Notes: generated by a model from the sequence alone, not told the origin. 64,000 bases of DNA from Actinacidiphila glaucinigra (GCF_900188405.1 NZ_FZOF01000034.1:1-64000), one strand, 5' to 3'. Counted from the first letter of the stretch, positions 50,709 through 59,750 are shown. Made by a program: numbers and translations.

Positions 50709-51374
50709 TCAGCTCGCCGCTTGCTGAAGGCCGTTGAGGATGAGGTCCAGTCCTGCTTCGAACTCGTCGCCGTAGGAGTACCCAGGACGCATGACGTGGG
50801 CGGTCGCGATCTCGGTGAGGTACGGGTACTCGCCGTCGCCGAAACCGCTCATGATGGAGCCCGCCAGTTCGGCGGTCTCCTCGGGGGACCCGAACGGCAA
50901 GGTCTTCTCCTGCAGCGCGAACCCGTAGATGTAGCTGTCGAGAACCGAGACGGCGTGCGCAGTCAGGGTGAGGGAGAGGCCGCCCTCACGCAGGCAGCCG
51001 AGAACAGCGTCGTGATGGCGCAAGGTTGCCGGGCCTGGAGTGGAGCGTGACTCCATCAGCCCGATCGCCCAGCGGTGGCGGGACAGCGCGAGACGCATGG
51101 AGATCGCACGCTGCCGCATCGCCTGTCGCCAGTCGTCACCCGGCGTGGGCAGTTCGACCTCGCCGAAGACCACGTCGACCATGCCGTCGAGCAGGTCCTC
51201 CTTGTTCGCGACGTGGTTGTACAGGGACATCGCCTCGACCCCGACGGCCTCGCCCACCTTGCGCATGCTGATCGTCTCCAAGCCGCCGGCGTCGGCGAGT
51301 TCGACGGCGGCACGCACCACCCGCTGCCGGGTGAGGGTCTTGCGGGCGGGCTGCGGGGTGGTTCGTCGGGTCAC
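50709..51374 (-). CDS. TetR-family regulator with tetracycline-repressor-type C-terminal domain
   Basis: A 221-residue regulator. The N-terminal helix-turn-helix is VVRAAVELADAGGLETISMR with VGEAVGVEAMSLYNHVANKE (19-60). The C-terminal domain has HDAVLGCLREGGLSLTLTAH and SYIYGFALQEKTLPF, as in the TetR class with the TetR_C_1-type fold. It is divergent from a quinone oxidoreductase gene. A 12-bp perfect inverted repeat (51419-51449) sits between them. Repressor of that gene and of itself, with a small hydrophobic ligand as inducer (family-based inference). Confidence 0.93.
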   Translation of the reverse strand: MTRRTTPQPARKTLTRQRVVRAAVELADAGGLETISMRKVGEAVGVEAMSLYNHVANKEDLLDGMVDVVFGEVELPTPGDDWRQAMRQRAISMRLALSRHRWAIGLMESRSTPGPATLRHHDAVLGCLREGGLSLTLTAHAVSVLDSYIYGFALQEKTLPFGSPEETAELAGSIMSGFGDGEYPYLTEIATAHVMRPGYSYGDEFEAGLDLILNGLQQAAS

Positions 51375-51418
51375 GGTGGGCGGTCACTTCCTCTCGTAAG
51401 CCTTCGGCATTGACGAGT

Positions 51419-51449
51419 TTACGCCGTAAGTGCTGTACTTACGGCGTAA
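51419..51449. promoter_or_regulatory. TetR operator: 12-bp perfect inverted repeat with 7-nt spacer
   Basis: TTACGCCGTAAG, spacer TGCTGTA, CTTACGGCGTAA. Each arm is itself nearly palindromic (TTACG-CC-GTAAG-like). It lies between the divergent TetR gene and the quinone oxidoreductase gene, 20 bp before the ATG of the latter. Confidence 0.85.
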
Positions 51450-51468
51450 GCACGATGGGAGGAGGACC

Positions 51469-52482
51469 ATGAGCGAGCCGATCACGGCAACCGGTGGGAC
51501 CCAAACGATGCAGGCCGTTGTGCAGGAGCGTTACGGCCCCGAGCCCGAGGGCGTGCTCCGCATGGCGCGGCTCTCCCGGGCCCGCATCGGTCCCCGTGGG
51601 GTCTTGGTGCGGGTACGTGCCTCCAGCGTGGACCGGGGCACCTGGCACCTGATGGCGGGCCTGCCGTACGCGGTCCGGCCCGTGAGCGGGTTGCGCAGGC
51701 CCAAGCTCCCCAACCCCGGTCGCAACATCGCCGGTGTCGTCGAGGCCGTCGGCTCCGAGGTGACCGGGTTCGCACCTGGCGACGCGGTCTACGGCACAGC
51801 GGCCGCCGCGTTCGCCGAATACGCCGCCGCCCGTACCGACAGGATCGCTCCCAAACCGACCGGACTCACCTTCGAGGAGGCGGCCACGGTACCCGCCAGT
51901 GCGCTCACGGCACTCCAGGCGGTTCGCGACAACGGCAAAGTCCAGGAGGGCCAACGGGTCCTGATCACCGGAGCCTCCGGCGGCGTCGGCACCTTCGCCG
52001 TCCAACTCGCCCGCACCTTCGGCGCCCAGGTCACGGCCGTCGCCAGCACCCGCAAGCTGGACGCCGTACGCGCGCTGGGCGCCGACCAGGTCATCGACTA
52101 CACGCGCGGGGACTTCCTTGCCGGCCCGCACCGCTACGACGCCATCATCGACATCGCGGGCCATCGCAGCCTGCGGGACCTGCGCCGCGCCCTCACACCC
52201 CGCGGCAGACTGGTCATCACCGGCAGCGAGACCAACGGCCTCTGGCTCGGCGGCACCGACCGGCAGATCCGCGCGCAAATGCTCTCCCCGTTCACCGGCC
52301 GGCATCTGGGCACCTTCATCACCTCGGAGCACGCCGACGGGCTCCGCGACCTGACCGCCCTCATCGACGCGGGCGTGCTCAGCCCTGTCGTCGACCGCGT
52401 CTACCCGCTCGCCGAGACCGCCGCGGCCGTCCGACACCTCCTCGACGGCCGCGCCACGGGCAAGCTCGCGCTCACCCTTTGA
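51469..52482 (+). CDS. Zinc-free MDR oxidoreductase (quinone oxidoreductase-like)
   Basis: A 337-residue member of the medium-chain reductase family. It has GRNIAGVVEAVGSEVTGFAP and the linker TVPASALTALQAVRD. The NADPH-binding loop is LITGASGGVGTFAVQLAR, typical of the zinc-free quinone oxidoreductase group, and ADQVIDYTRGDF follows. No zinc-ligand Cys cluster is present. Such enzymes reduce quinones or enals. GGAGGACC lies directly before ATG 51469; the operator of the divergent TetR gene overlaps the promoter. Confidence 0.92.
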   Translation: MSEPITATGGTQTMQAVVQERYGPEPEGVLRMARLSRARIGPRGVLVRVRASSVDRGTWHLMAGLPYAVRPVSGLRRPKLPNPGRNIAGVVEAVGSEVTGFAPGDAVYGTAAAAFAEYAAARTDRIAPKPTGLTFEEAATVPASALTALQAVRDNGKVQEGQRVLITGASGGVGTFAVQLARTFGAQVTAVASTRKLDAVRALGADQVIDYTRGDFLAGPHRYDAIIDIAGHRSLRDLRRALTPRGRLVITGSETNGLWLGGTDRQIRAQMLSPFTGRHLGTFITSEHADGLRDLTALIDAGVLSPVVDRVYPLAETAAAVRHLLDGRATGKLALTL

Positions 52483-52559
52483 CGCCGAGGTTCTGCCGAT
52501 GAGCAATCGGGCCGCGGCTGACGTCCATGGCCCGGGCACCTACGTACCCCGAGGCCGCT

Positions 52560-53000
52560 CCTCACACGCTCGTCGACGAGCTGGTCCGGTACCGAGTAGG
52601 CGACCGACTCGACCGAGATCGTGGAGTCCTTGCCGACCCGGCGGATTTCGCCGAATGCGGTGGTGAACGGCTGCTCAGGCACCGGGTGCAGCCGTAGCCG
52701 TTCCTCAGCCAGAAGCTCTGCCGGGGCCTGTCGGGTCTCGCGGTGGATGCGGGCGTTCACCTCCGTCACAAAGTCCACGCAGGCCCGATGGAGCTCGTCG
52801 AAGTCGCCATAGTCGGGTCGAGGGTTGACCGCGGTGGGGACCAGGTCCCGCTTCGCGATCCGCACCCTGGCCTCCGTGCCGCCCTTCGAGGCCAGGTCGG
52901 CCGGCACTCACGTCCTGACGCCTGTGCCGTAGTGGCGTGCGATCGGCATCAGTTCGGGGTTGCGGACCGCGACCCGAGCCACGTGCGTTGACGATCAGCA
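52560..53000 (-). pseudogene. IS21-family transposase (IstA) remnant
   Basis: The minus strand gives SKGGTEARVRIAKRDLVPTA, DFDELHRACVDFVTEVNARI, HRETRQAPAELLAEERLRLH and VGKDSTISVESVAYSVPDQL. This is the region after the catalytic domain of IstA. The catalytic N-terminal two thirds are missing, and the piece before SKGG (IARHYG and so on) is in other frames. No IstB partner. A dead fragment. Confidence 0.8.
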
Positions 53001-53056
53001 GATCAAGGTTGGTCATGAACACGGCCACGGAACGACGGCAACGGCCACTCGCTGGT

Positions 53057-53121
53057 GCTTTGAAAATCGAAGCAACGAAGCCATGCCGCAAGCGAAACGC
53101 AGGGTAGTTTGGAAATCAAAC
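53057..53121. promoter_or_regulatory. Two related inverted repeats upstream of the HxlR gene
   Basis: GTTTG-GAAAT-CAAAC (53107-53121) is a perfect repeat. A looser version, GCTTTGAAAATCGAAGC, lies at 53057-53073, 50 bp before it. Both share the TTTGrAAATC core. They lie just in front of the HxlR gene at 53145 and are likely its own binding sites. Confidence 0.55.
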
Positions 53122-53144
53122 CACCCCGGTGCGACAATGGAACG

Positions 53145-53657
53145 GTGAGTACGCGCATCGATCCCCGGGACATGTCGGGCCGCCCCTGCTCGCTTGCCGC
53201 CTCTCTCCAGGTCATCGGCGACCGATGGGCCCTGCCCGCGATCCGCGAGGTCATGCTCGGCAACCACCGGTTCCGACAGATCGCCAGGAACACCGGCGCC
53301 CCCACGGACCGCCTCGCGGCACGCCTGAAAGCACTGGTGGAAAGCGGCATCCTCGAACGGCGCCCACTGCCGGACGACGCACGCCACAACGGCTACTACC
53401 TGACCGAGGCCGGGCGCGACCTGGGGGCCATCACCCGCGAGCTCATCGGCTGGGGCGACCGCTGGGTCGTCACCGCACCACCCAGCCGGATCCTGCACCG
53501 AGACCACGAACTCGTCACCCACACGGTCTGCGAAACCTGCGGTGAACAAGTCCACGGCGAAGACATCCACCGGGAGGAACTCACACCCGGCTGGGACCAG
53601 TCCGGCCCAGTGCGCTCCCCGGCAGGCAAGACCTCTCCTCAAGCCGGCACGCCGTAA
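53145..53657 (+). CDS. HxlR-family transcriptional regulator
   Basis: A 170-residue protein. It has a winged-helix HxlR domain (CSLAASLQVIGDRWALPAIR, then FRQIARNTGAPTDRLAARLK, then RRPLPDDARHNGYYLTEAGR) and a C-terminal tail with VCETCGEQVHGEDI, a possible metal-binding CxxC. Cys16 in GRPCSLAAS is at the redox-sensing position of the family. The GTG at 53145 is preferred over an ATG at 53109, because the latter lies inside the palindrome that looks like its operator. No divergent target gene is present: an IS21 remnant occupies that side. Confidence 0.88.
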   Translation: MSTRIDPRDMSGRPCSLAASLQVIGDRWALPAIREVMLGNHRFRQIARNTGAPTDRLAARLKALVESGILERRPLPDDARHNGYYLTEAGRDLGAITRELIGWGDRWVVTAPPSRILHRDHELVTHTVCETCGEQVHGEDIHREELTPGWDQSGPVRSPAGKTSPQAGTP

Positions 53658-53707
53658 GCCTGGGCGAGGCACCCGAGTGCGCTCCACGCACGAACTGCAT
53701 GCAGTTC

Positions 53708-53762
53708 TCAGCGGAGGCGGCGGGCGGCGGGCGGCGGGCGGCGGGCGGCGGGCGGCGGGCGG
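53708..53762. repeat. Heptanucleotide tandem repeat (GGCGGGC)n
   Basis: About six to seven copies of the 7-bp unit GGCGGGC stand in a row at about 53715-53762, in the gap between the HxlR gene and the large phosphatase gene. It is an uninterrupted G/C microsatellite and may vary in length between strains. Confidence 0.85.
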
Positions 53763-53877
53763 TAAGGGGTCGGACAGATGAGGGGGCTGCCGGAGACCCC
53801 TTATCGAGATATCGCGACAGAATGCGCGAAAATGGGTGAAGAGGCTGTTTCAGCATGGGCCAGCCAAGGAGCCACGG

Positions 53878-55845
53878 ATGGACGCCTCGGACGAACTTCT
53901 TCGAAGGGCTTGCCCGTCGGCTCTTCTGACGCTGGAGGGTGCCGTACGCGGCCTCAACGACGCGATGGCCACGGCGCTGGACAGGCCGCTGGAACGGTGC
54001 GTGGGACGTGACTTCAAGGATCTGTGGCCTGCGAGCCAGCAAATGCCGGCCGAGAGTCTGGTGGCCCACGCGGCCAGGGCGGATGCGGTCGCCATGCGGG
54101 AGCTGGAGTTTCCCGGGCGGAACACGGTACCCGTTTCCTGCTTGCTCGAGGCACGACAGGTGCGGGATCCCGCCGGTGGCAGACCGCTGATCTGGGTGCG
54201 CGCCCTGGACACGCGAAACGACGTCACCAGCCTGCTGATCCCGTTCCGGCTGGCCACCGCGGCCGCCGGACTCGGCCTGTGGATGTATTCATCCCAGGAG
54301 GACCATCTTGAGTGGCTCGGTGGCCTGCCCGCCTTGGTCGCGCTCATCCCGGATCCGACCGCACCGCTTTCCAGAGTGATCTCGGCAGTGCACCCCGACG
54401 ACAGGGAATCCTTCCGGCAGCTCCTGCGGTCGGCCTCCACACGGCAGTCCCCCTGGGTGAGGCTGCGATACCTCACCCAGCACGACGGCTGGCACCGACT
54501 GGCCGTTCAAGTCCGGAGGCTCCAGCTGGGCTTCGACGGCCCCCAACGGACCTTCGTAGTCGTCCGCGACGACACCAAGCAGGAGAAGCGCAAGCAGAAG
54601 GCGCAGGCAGCGCTGACTGCCGAGCGACAGCGCGCCAAGGACACCGCCGACTTCTCCTCTGCCTTGATCACCGCAGCCACAGAGCAGGAACTTCAGCAGG
54701 TCGTCCTGACCCGGCTCGCCGCGACCTTCGGCGCCGGCGGCGCGGTGCTCGCCCTCGTCGACGACAGCCGCCTGCGCATCTCCACCGATGCCGGGATAGA
54801 CATTCACGAGGTCGAGGCCCTGCACGGCCTGCGGCTGGACCATCCGACCCCGCTGTCCGAGGCGATCCTCACCAGCAAGCCGCAGTTCATCCCCGACAGG
54901 GCGGACTTCGTCCGCCGCTGGCCGCACGCCCCGCTGCTACGGTTCCTGCGGCTCGGCTTCGACTACGCCATCTCGATCACCCCGCTCAGTGAAGCCGGCG
55001 ATCGACCACTCGGGGCGTGGGCGATGCTCTATGACAGCGGATACCTGTCGCCCCTGGATGAGCAGACCCTCGTGGGCACGATGGCCGACCTGGCGGGCCA
55101 AGCACTCAAGCGGATCAGGTTGCAGCAGGCGCGAATGGAACTGGCCACGGCGCTGCAGCAGACCATGCTCCCCACGCTGCCCGAACACCTCCCGGGTCTG
55201 GAGGTCGCCGCCCGTTACCGGCCCAGCCGGGACGGCCTGGACATCGGCGGAGACTGGTACGACGCCTTCATGATGCCCGACGGCGCGATCGCCCTGGAGA
55301 TCGGCGACGTCCAGGGGCACGACGTGGACGCCGCCGCCTTCATGGGGCAGGTCCGCATGTCCATGCGCGCCATTGCGGCCCAGGAACCGGATCCCGGAAC
55401 CGTGCTGACCCGTACCAACGAACTGCTCGTCGTGACGGCCCCCGCACGATTCGCCAGCTGCGCAATGCTGCACATCGACCCGCTCGACGGGCGGGTCATC
55501 GGCACCAGTGCGGGCCACGTACCGCTCCTGTGCGCACACGCAGACGGCAGCCACGAGGTCCGCGAGCTGCCGGGCGGGCCCGTCCTGGGCGTCCTGCCCG
55601 GCATCGAGTACCGCGAGGCGATATTCACCCTGGACGACGACAGCGCGCTGGTCATGGTCACGGACGGAGTGGTCGAAGGGCCGGGACTGACGCTGGAAGC
55701 CGGACTGGAACGAGCCGGAACACTGGCCGCCCGCGCCGTCCGCGACGGACTGAACGCCGAAGAGACCGCCGACCGCGTCCTCGACGCCGCGATCGCAGTC
55801 GACCACCTCGACGACGTGGCCGTGCTCGTGATCCGGCGCGCATGA
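53878..55845 (+). CDS. PAS-GAF-PP2C (SpoIIE-type) serine phosphatase
   Basis: A 655-residue soluble signalling phosphatase. An N-terminal PAS-like domain (about 10-115) and a second PAS-like part (about 120-240, with WMYSSQEDHLEWLGGL and VHPDDRESFRQLL) are followed by a GAF domain (about 255-420). The C-terminal PP2C domain has the entry motif ALQQTMLPTLPEHLPGLEVA, metal-binding Asp in DIGGDWYDAF and GDVQGHDVDAAAFMG, TSAGHVPLLCAH, VMVTDGVVEGPG and HLDDVAVLVIR. The ATG at 53878 has AGGAG 7 nt upstream. It probably dephosphorylates an anti-anti-sigma factor in response to a ligand bound by GAF/PAS. A bidirectional terminator follows. Confidence 0.92.
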   Translation: MDASDELLRRACPSALLTLEGAVRGLNDAMATALDRPLERCVGRDFKDLWPASQQMPAESLVAHAARADAVAMRELEFPGRNTVPVSCLLEARQVRDPAGGRPLIWVRALDTRNDVTSLLIPFRLATAAAGLGLWMYSSQEDHLEWLGGLPALVALIPDPTAPLSRVISAVHPDDRESFRQLLRSASTRQSPWVRLRYLTQHDGWHRLAVQVRRLQLGFDGPQRTFVVVRDDTKQEKRKQKAQAALTAERQRAKDTADFSSALITAATEQELQQVVLTRLAATFGAGGAVLALVDDSRLRISTDAGIDIHEVEALHGLRLDHPTPLSEAILTSKPQFIPDRADFVRRWPHAPLLRFLRLGFDYAISITPLSEAGDRPLGAWAMLYDSGYLSPLDEQTLVGTMADLAGQALKRIRLQQARMELATALQQTMLPTLPEHLPGLEVAARYRPSRDGLDIGGDWYDAFMMPDGAIALEIGDVQGHDVDAAAFMGQVRMSMRAIAAQEPDPGTVLTRTNELLVVTAPARFASCAMLHIDPLDGRVIGTSAGHVPLLCAHADGSHEVRELPGGPVLGVLPGIEYREAIFTLDDDSALVMVTDGVVEGPGLTLEAGLERAGTLAARAVRDGLNAEETADRVLDAAIAVDHLDDVAVLVIRRA

Positions 55846-56076
55846 ACAACGTCCGTGTCCTGCCACCCTCCGCGTCTCCTATAGGGCACAGCCCATCGAC
55901 TGCGGCGAGCTCTCCCACGGTTCTGTCCTGGATGGTGGATGGCCGCCGAGCTCTACCGGGGCAGAGCGGGTACGCGTTCGCGAGATCGATGACGATGAGG
56001 GCCGTTTCCTGCCGGGAGCGGCCCTGACGAGTAGACGAGTAGCGCTCCGTCCGGCTGACGAGCGATGCGGGTCCGC

Positions 56077-56104
56077 CCGCCGCCCGGCACCGGCCGGGCG
56101 GCGG
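56077..56104. terminator. Perfect 12-bp hairpin between convergent genes
   Basis: CCGCCGCCCGGC and its exact complement with a 4-nt loop. It lies 2 bp from the stop of the minus-strand MDR gene and 230 bp after the phosphatase gene, so it can serve both. Confidence 0.8.
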
Positions 56105-56105
56105 C

Positions 56106-57176
56106 CTACCTGACGTCGCCGTCCGGGCCGTCTTCGAAAGCGAAGAATGGCTTGGCGCCACGTGCGGGTGTTTCAGCGAGGGCGATGGCTTCGGCGAAGT
56201 GTTCGAGTCGGAACGGCCGGCCCTGGGGAATGCTCAGCACCCCCTCGGCGACGAGAGTGCGAACCTCGGAGAGCGCGCTCAGCGCATCCTCGGGTGAGGC
56301 GGTACCGAACCACCGGTTCAGCCAGAAGCCACGGACTGCTTTGGTCTCGTAGATGACCGAGCGTGCCTGCAGCGGGATCGTCAGCGCCGCCGGGTCGGTC
56401 TGCCTGTGGGTGGACAGAGCGCCGTAGACCACGGTCTCTCCTCCCGGAGCCAATGCCTGGGATACCTGGGCACCCACATGACCGGCGACACAGTCGACGG
56501 CCTTGCGCACACCGGTCGACCCCGCGATCTCGGCCACGCGCTGCAGCAGGTGCTCGTCCTCGGTGCAGATGACCTCGTCACCACCGAGCGCCAGGATCTC
56601 CTCGACGGCATCACGCCGCCGCACGACGTTGATCGTGCGAACGCCCAGATGCCTGGCCAGCTGAATGACTAGCCGACCGACCGTCGAGCCCGCGGCCGTC
56701 TGCAGCAACCATTCCCCCGGCTGTACGTCGAGTTCGCGCGTCACGAGGAGCAGCGCGGTCAACGGGTTGACAGCGAGCTGACAAGCGTCGGAATCGCTCA
56801 AATGATCGGGAACCGGAAGGAGCCTTCGCGTATCGGAAACAAGGTATTCCTGCCAAGTGCCGGCCACAGGCGGCCCGGGTACCGCCGGGATGGCAACGTT
56901 CACCACGCGCTCGCCGATCGTCAGCCCCTCGGTATCAGGGCCCAGGGCCTCAATACGGCCCACGCATTCCATGTGACCACCGATAGTGGGAAACTCAGGG
57001 GAGAAACCATAGCGTCCACGCAGAACGTGCAGATCGCTGGCATGAATCGGAGTAGCCTTCACGCGGATCAATGCCTGACCGGCTTCGGGCGTGGGAACAG
57101 GCCTGGATTCCAGCCGCAGGACATCGATAGGCTCGCCGACCTTTCCGGCGACGAGCGCGCGCATGGATTTGGGCAT
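56106..57176 (-). CDS. MDR-family oxidoreductase (enoyl reductase/quinone reductase-like)
   Basis: A 356-residue medium-chain reductase. It has PTIGGHMECVGRIEALGPDT, DACQLAVNPLTALLLVTREL, the NADPH loop LLQTAAGSTVGRLVIQLARH and INVVRRRDAVEEILALGGDE. This pattern resembles the mitochondrial-type trans-2-enoyl reductase (MECR) and related bacterial proteins. No zinc cluster is present. AAAGG precedes the ATG at 57176. It is separated by 267 bp from the NTF2-like gene upstream on the same strand. Substrate unknown. Confidence 0.9.
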   Translation of the reverse strand: MPKSMRALVAGKVGEPIDVLRLESRPVPTPEAGQALIRVKATPIHASDLHVLRGRYGFSPEFPTIGGHMECVGRIEALGPDTEGLTIGERVVNVAIPAVPGPPVAGTWQEYLVSDTRRLLPVPDHLSDSDACQLAVNPLTALLLVTRELDVQPGEWLLQTAAGSTVGRLVIQLARHLGVRTINVVRRRDAVEEILALGGDEVICTEDEHLLQRVAEIAGSTGVRKAVDCVAGHVGAQVSQALAPGGETVVYGALSTHRQTDPAALTIPLQARSVIYETKAVRGFWLNRWFGTASPEDALSALSEVRTLVAEGVLSIPQGRPFRLEHFAEAIALAETPARGAKPFFAFEDGPDGDVR

Positions 57177-57443
57177 GAGTGACCTTTCACCTCTCAGCAC
57201 CCGACAAACTCGGCGGGTGTTCTGACAAAAAACGATGCCGGTGCCGTCACCCTCGTCGGCGCCCAGGCTCCGGGCCCTTCCTTCCCAACGAAACCAGCCC
57301 GTGCGCGGAGTGTCGTCAGCGCCTGGCACCTCTGGGCCTTCACCGACTCGTCGAGCTGCGCGATCAGGACCGCCCGCCGCAGCAGGCAGCCAGATTGCGC
57401 GACACGCCCCTCCAGATAGCGGAAGAAGCGAGTGAGACACCGT

Positions 57444-57887
57444 TCAGCCGCGGTCCGCATCCGACGGATCGGCACAGTACTTCGCGTACTCAGTCCCAGC
57501 GAAATGCTCGCCCAGCTTCCGGGAGAAGTACTGCAGCATCGGCAGCGGACGGTGGTTCATCACAAGGTGTTGCGTCTTCCCCTCCTCGTTCATATAGACG
57601 ACGGCAATGTTGGCGATCGGCCTGCCGTCCACCGTCGCCGCGTAGTCCTCGACGAAGCCGTTCTCTCCGTACTTGCCGATGTAGATGAAGTCCTGGAATT
57701 CGTACAGAGTGCGCGCGTAGGACAGTATCGCCAAAACGTCCTTGGCTCCGTGGACGGTCCCCTTGAAGACCCCGGCCTCCAGCGTGACATCATCGGCGAG
57801 ATTGTCCAGCCAAGGGGGGTAGTAGTCCTTGCGCTGCCGCGCCGGATCGCCGCTGCCCAGATATGTCGGTGGCGTCCTGTAGGTCAT
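57444..57887 (-). CDS. NTF2/SnoaL-like protein
   Basis: A 147-residue single-domain protein with the cone-like NTF2 pattern: WLDNLADDVTLEAGVFKGTV, DVLAILSYARTLYEFQDFIY, GFVEDYAATVDGRPIANIAV and QHLVMNHRPLPMLQYFSRKL. Such proteins are ligand-binding or isomerase/cyclase-like enzymes. AGGAGG lies directly before the ATG at 57887. It is divergent from the LysR gene at 58014 with a 126-bp gap, the typical position of a LysR target. The MDR gene downstream may belong to the same transcript. Confidence 0.82.
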   Translation of the reverse strand: MTYRTPPTYLGSGDPARQRKDYYPPWLDNLADDVTLEAGVFKGTVHGAKDVLAILSYARTLYEFQDFIYIGKYGENGFVEDYAATVDGRPIANIAVVYMNEEGKTQHLVMNHRPLPMLQYFSRKLGEHFAGTEYAKYCADPSDADRG

Positions 57888-58013
57888 CTTCAGCCTCCTG
57901 TATCGGTTGAACTTCTAACAGAGTCGCCGGAAGCAACAGGCGTGGTCCAACGAAAGTCGGAGACTGCCGCCATCTCGTTGAGAGATACAGCGAGCGCGGG
58001 AGATACTCGGAGG

Positions 58014-58904
58014 GTGGATCTGCGTCAGCTCGAGTACTTCGTCGCCGTCGCCGAGGAAGCGAACTTCACCCGCGCCGCCGCACGGCTGCACGTCGTCCAG
58101 TCCGCGGTCTCCACCACCATCAAGAACCTCGAGCGAGAACTCCGCACGCCGCTGCTGGAACGCACCCCCAGACGTGTGCTGCTCACCGATGCCGGTGCTG
58201 CCCTGCTGCCGCGCGCCCATGCCGCTCTCGACGCCGTCCGGGAGGGCGCAGACGCGGTGGGCGAGGTCCGCGGCGGACTGCGCGGCACACTACGACTGGG
58301 CGCGATCGCCACGATCGGGCTCATCGACCTTCCCGTGTTCCTCGGCGAATTCCATCGGCGTCATCCGGGCGTTTTCCTGCAGACCAGCGCCGCTCCCTCC
58401 GGCTCGCGAGGCCTAATCGAAGCCCTTCTCGAACGGCGGCTGGACCTCGCCTTCGTTTCGGGGCCCGGACCGCCCCCGACAGGCGTCACGCTGACGACCC
58501 TCGCCACCTCGGCGCTCGACCTCGTCGTGCCGGCCGCCCATCCACTCGCGAAACGCGGCACCGTGTCGATCACCGAACTGGCCGGCCTGGACTTCGTGGA
58601 CTTCCCCTCGGGCTACAGCAACCGGACCGTCGCCGACCGGGCCTTCGCCGCTGCCTCCGTCCCCCATCGTGTCGCCATCGAGATCACCGACCTCACCACC
58701 GGCGTGGCCTACGTCCGAAACGGCCTGGGCGTGGCGCTGCTGCCACGGGTCGCCCTCGGTGAGGAACAGGACATCGCCACTCTGACCGTCGACGACGCCG
58801 ACCTGGAATGGCAGTTTTTCCTGGCCGCTCCGTCCGAGCGCACGCCTGGAGCCGCGTCACATGCCATGATCGCGATGGCACACGAGTTCCTCTGGCAAGG
58901 ATGA
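58014..58904 (+). CDS. LysR-family transcriptional regulator
   Basis: A 296-residue LysR regulator with the N-terminal helix-turn-helix LEYFVAVAEEANFTRAAARL followed by HVVQSAVSTTIKNLERELRT. The substrate-binding-like effector domain has LRLGAIATIGLIDLPVFLGE and AFVSGPGPPPTGVTL, ending at LWQG. The start is GTG at 58014; GGAGG overlaps it, so the exact start is uncertain, but VDLRQLEYF is the standard LysR beginning. It is divergent from the NTF2-like gene (126 bp) and likely regulates it. Inducer unknown. Confidence 0.92.
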   Translation: MDLRQLEYFVAVAEEANFTRAAARLHVVQSAVSTTIKNLERELRTPLLERTPRRVLLTDAGAALLPRAHAALDAVREGADAVGEVRGGLRGTLRLGAIATIGLIDLPVFLGEFHRRHPGVFLQTSAAPSGSRGLIEALLERRLDLAFVSGPGPPPTGVTLTTLATSALDLVVPAAHPLAKRGTVSITELAGLDFVDFPSGYSNRTVADRAFAAASVPHRVAIEITDLTTGVAYVRNGLGVALLPRVALGEEQDIATLTVDDADLEWQFFLAAPSERTPGAASHAMIAMAHEFLWQG

Positions 58905-59165
58905 GCATCCCTCGGAGGGCTCTCACGTTGCCGTGGGTCGTCTGACGGCGCACTAAGCCCTGGTATGGCCAGAACCTGACGGCGGGCCATGACGCATCCC
59001 AGGGGCGAACGGCGCTGCAACGCCCATAACACCGGCCGTCCTTGGCCGCTGCTGGTCGCTCTCGGACGGCCCAATGACGGCTCGACGGCTCGACCAAGAC
59101 GCCGGAAAGCCAGTCACAGCCTCAGCTATTTGACCGATCGTTCTAGATGGGTCTACATTCGAAGC
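58905..59165 (+). promoter_or_regulatory. Intergenic region with TetR box upstream of the TetR/MFS/SDR unit
   Basis: ATTTGACCGATCGTT (59128-59142) lies 24 bp before the GTG of the TetR gene. The same core, TTGACCGATCGGT in reverse, lies before the MFS gene (59817-59840). No gene is seen in 58905-59127. Confidence 0.6.
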
Positions 59166-59750
59166 GTGGGCAGAACCAAGGAATTCGACCCGGACGCTGT
59201 GCTGCAGTCGGCTCTTGAGCTGTTCTGGCGTCGCGGTTACGAAGCGACGTCGATGGCGGACCTGGTCAAGCATCTCGGCATCGGACGCGCCAGTATCTAC
59301 GCGACCTTCGGCAGCAAGCACGAGCTGTACCTGAAGGCGCTGGACCGGTACGTCGAGTTGCGCGACCCGCCTGTCATCGAGGAGCTGTCCCAGCCGGGAC
59401 CGGCGTTGCCGGCGGTCCGTTCCGTGGTGCGCCGCTTCGCCGCGGAAGCCACCTCACCAGAGGTACGGCTGACCGGCTGCTTCGTCACCAACACGGCCGC
59501 GGAACTCGCCCCGAGCGATCCTGCCGCAGCCCGCCGGGTGGAGATCAGTTGGGAGCATGTCGAGACCACGCTGTACTCCGCTCTCGTGCGGGCCCAAGCC
59601 CAGGGCGAACTTCCGGAGGATCGTGATCCGCGCGCGCTGGCCCGCATGCTGCTCGTCCTGATGCAGGGCATGCGGATCGTCGGCAAGGCGTCGAACGACC
59701 TTACGCGGGTGCAGAGCGCGGCGGAGCAGGCATTGACACTGTTGGCCTAG
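59166..59750 (+). CDS. TetR-family regulator of the MFS/SDR unit
   Basis: A 194-residue TetR protein with the helix-turn-helix SALELFWRRGYEATSMADLV followed by KHLGIGRASIYATFGSKHEL. The C-terminal domain has LTGCFVTNTAAELAPSDPAA, as in the subgroup with the GCF/L-V-N-T motif. The start is GTG 59166. Its promoter and that of the next gene (MFS, 59852) share the box ATTTGACCGATCG, so it most likely represses itself and the pump. It is not divergent: all three genes run in the same direction. Confidence 0.93.
   Translation: MGRTKEFDPDAVLQSALELFWRRGYEATSMADLVKHLGIGRASIYATFGSKHELYLKALDRYVELRDPPVIEELSQPGPALPAVRSVVRRFAAEATSPEVRLTGCFVTNTAAELAPSDPAAARRVEISWEHVETTLYSALVRAQAQGELPEDRDPRALARMLLVLMQGMRIVGKASNDLTRVQSAAEQALTLLA

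Noticed and set aside
53708..53762. CRISPR-like repeat array
   Set aside because: The units are 7 bp and directly adjoining, with no spacers and no cas genes; this is a microsatellite.
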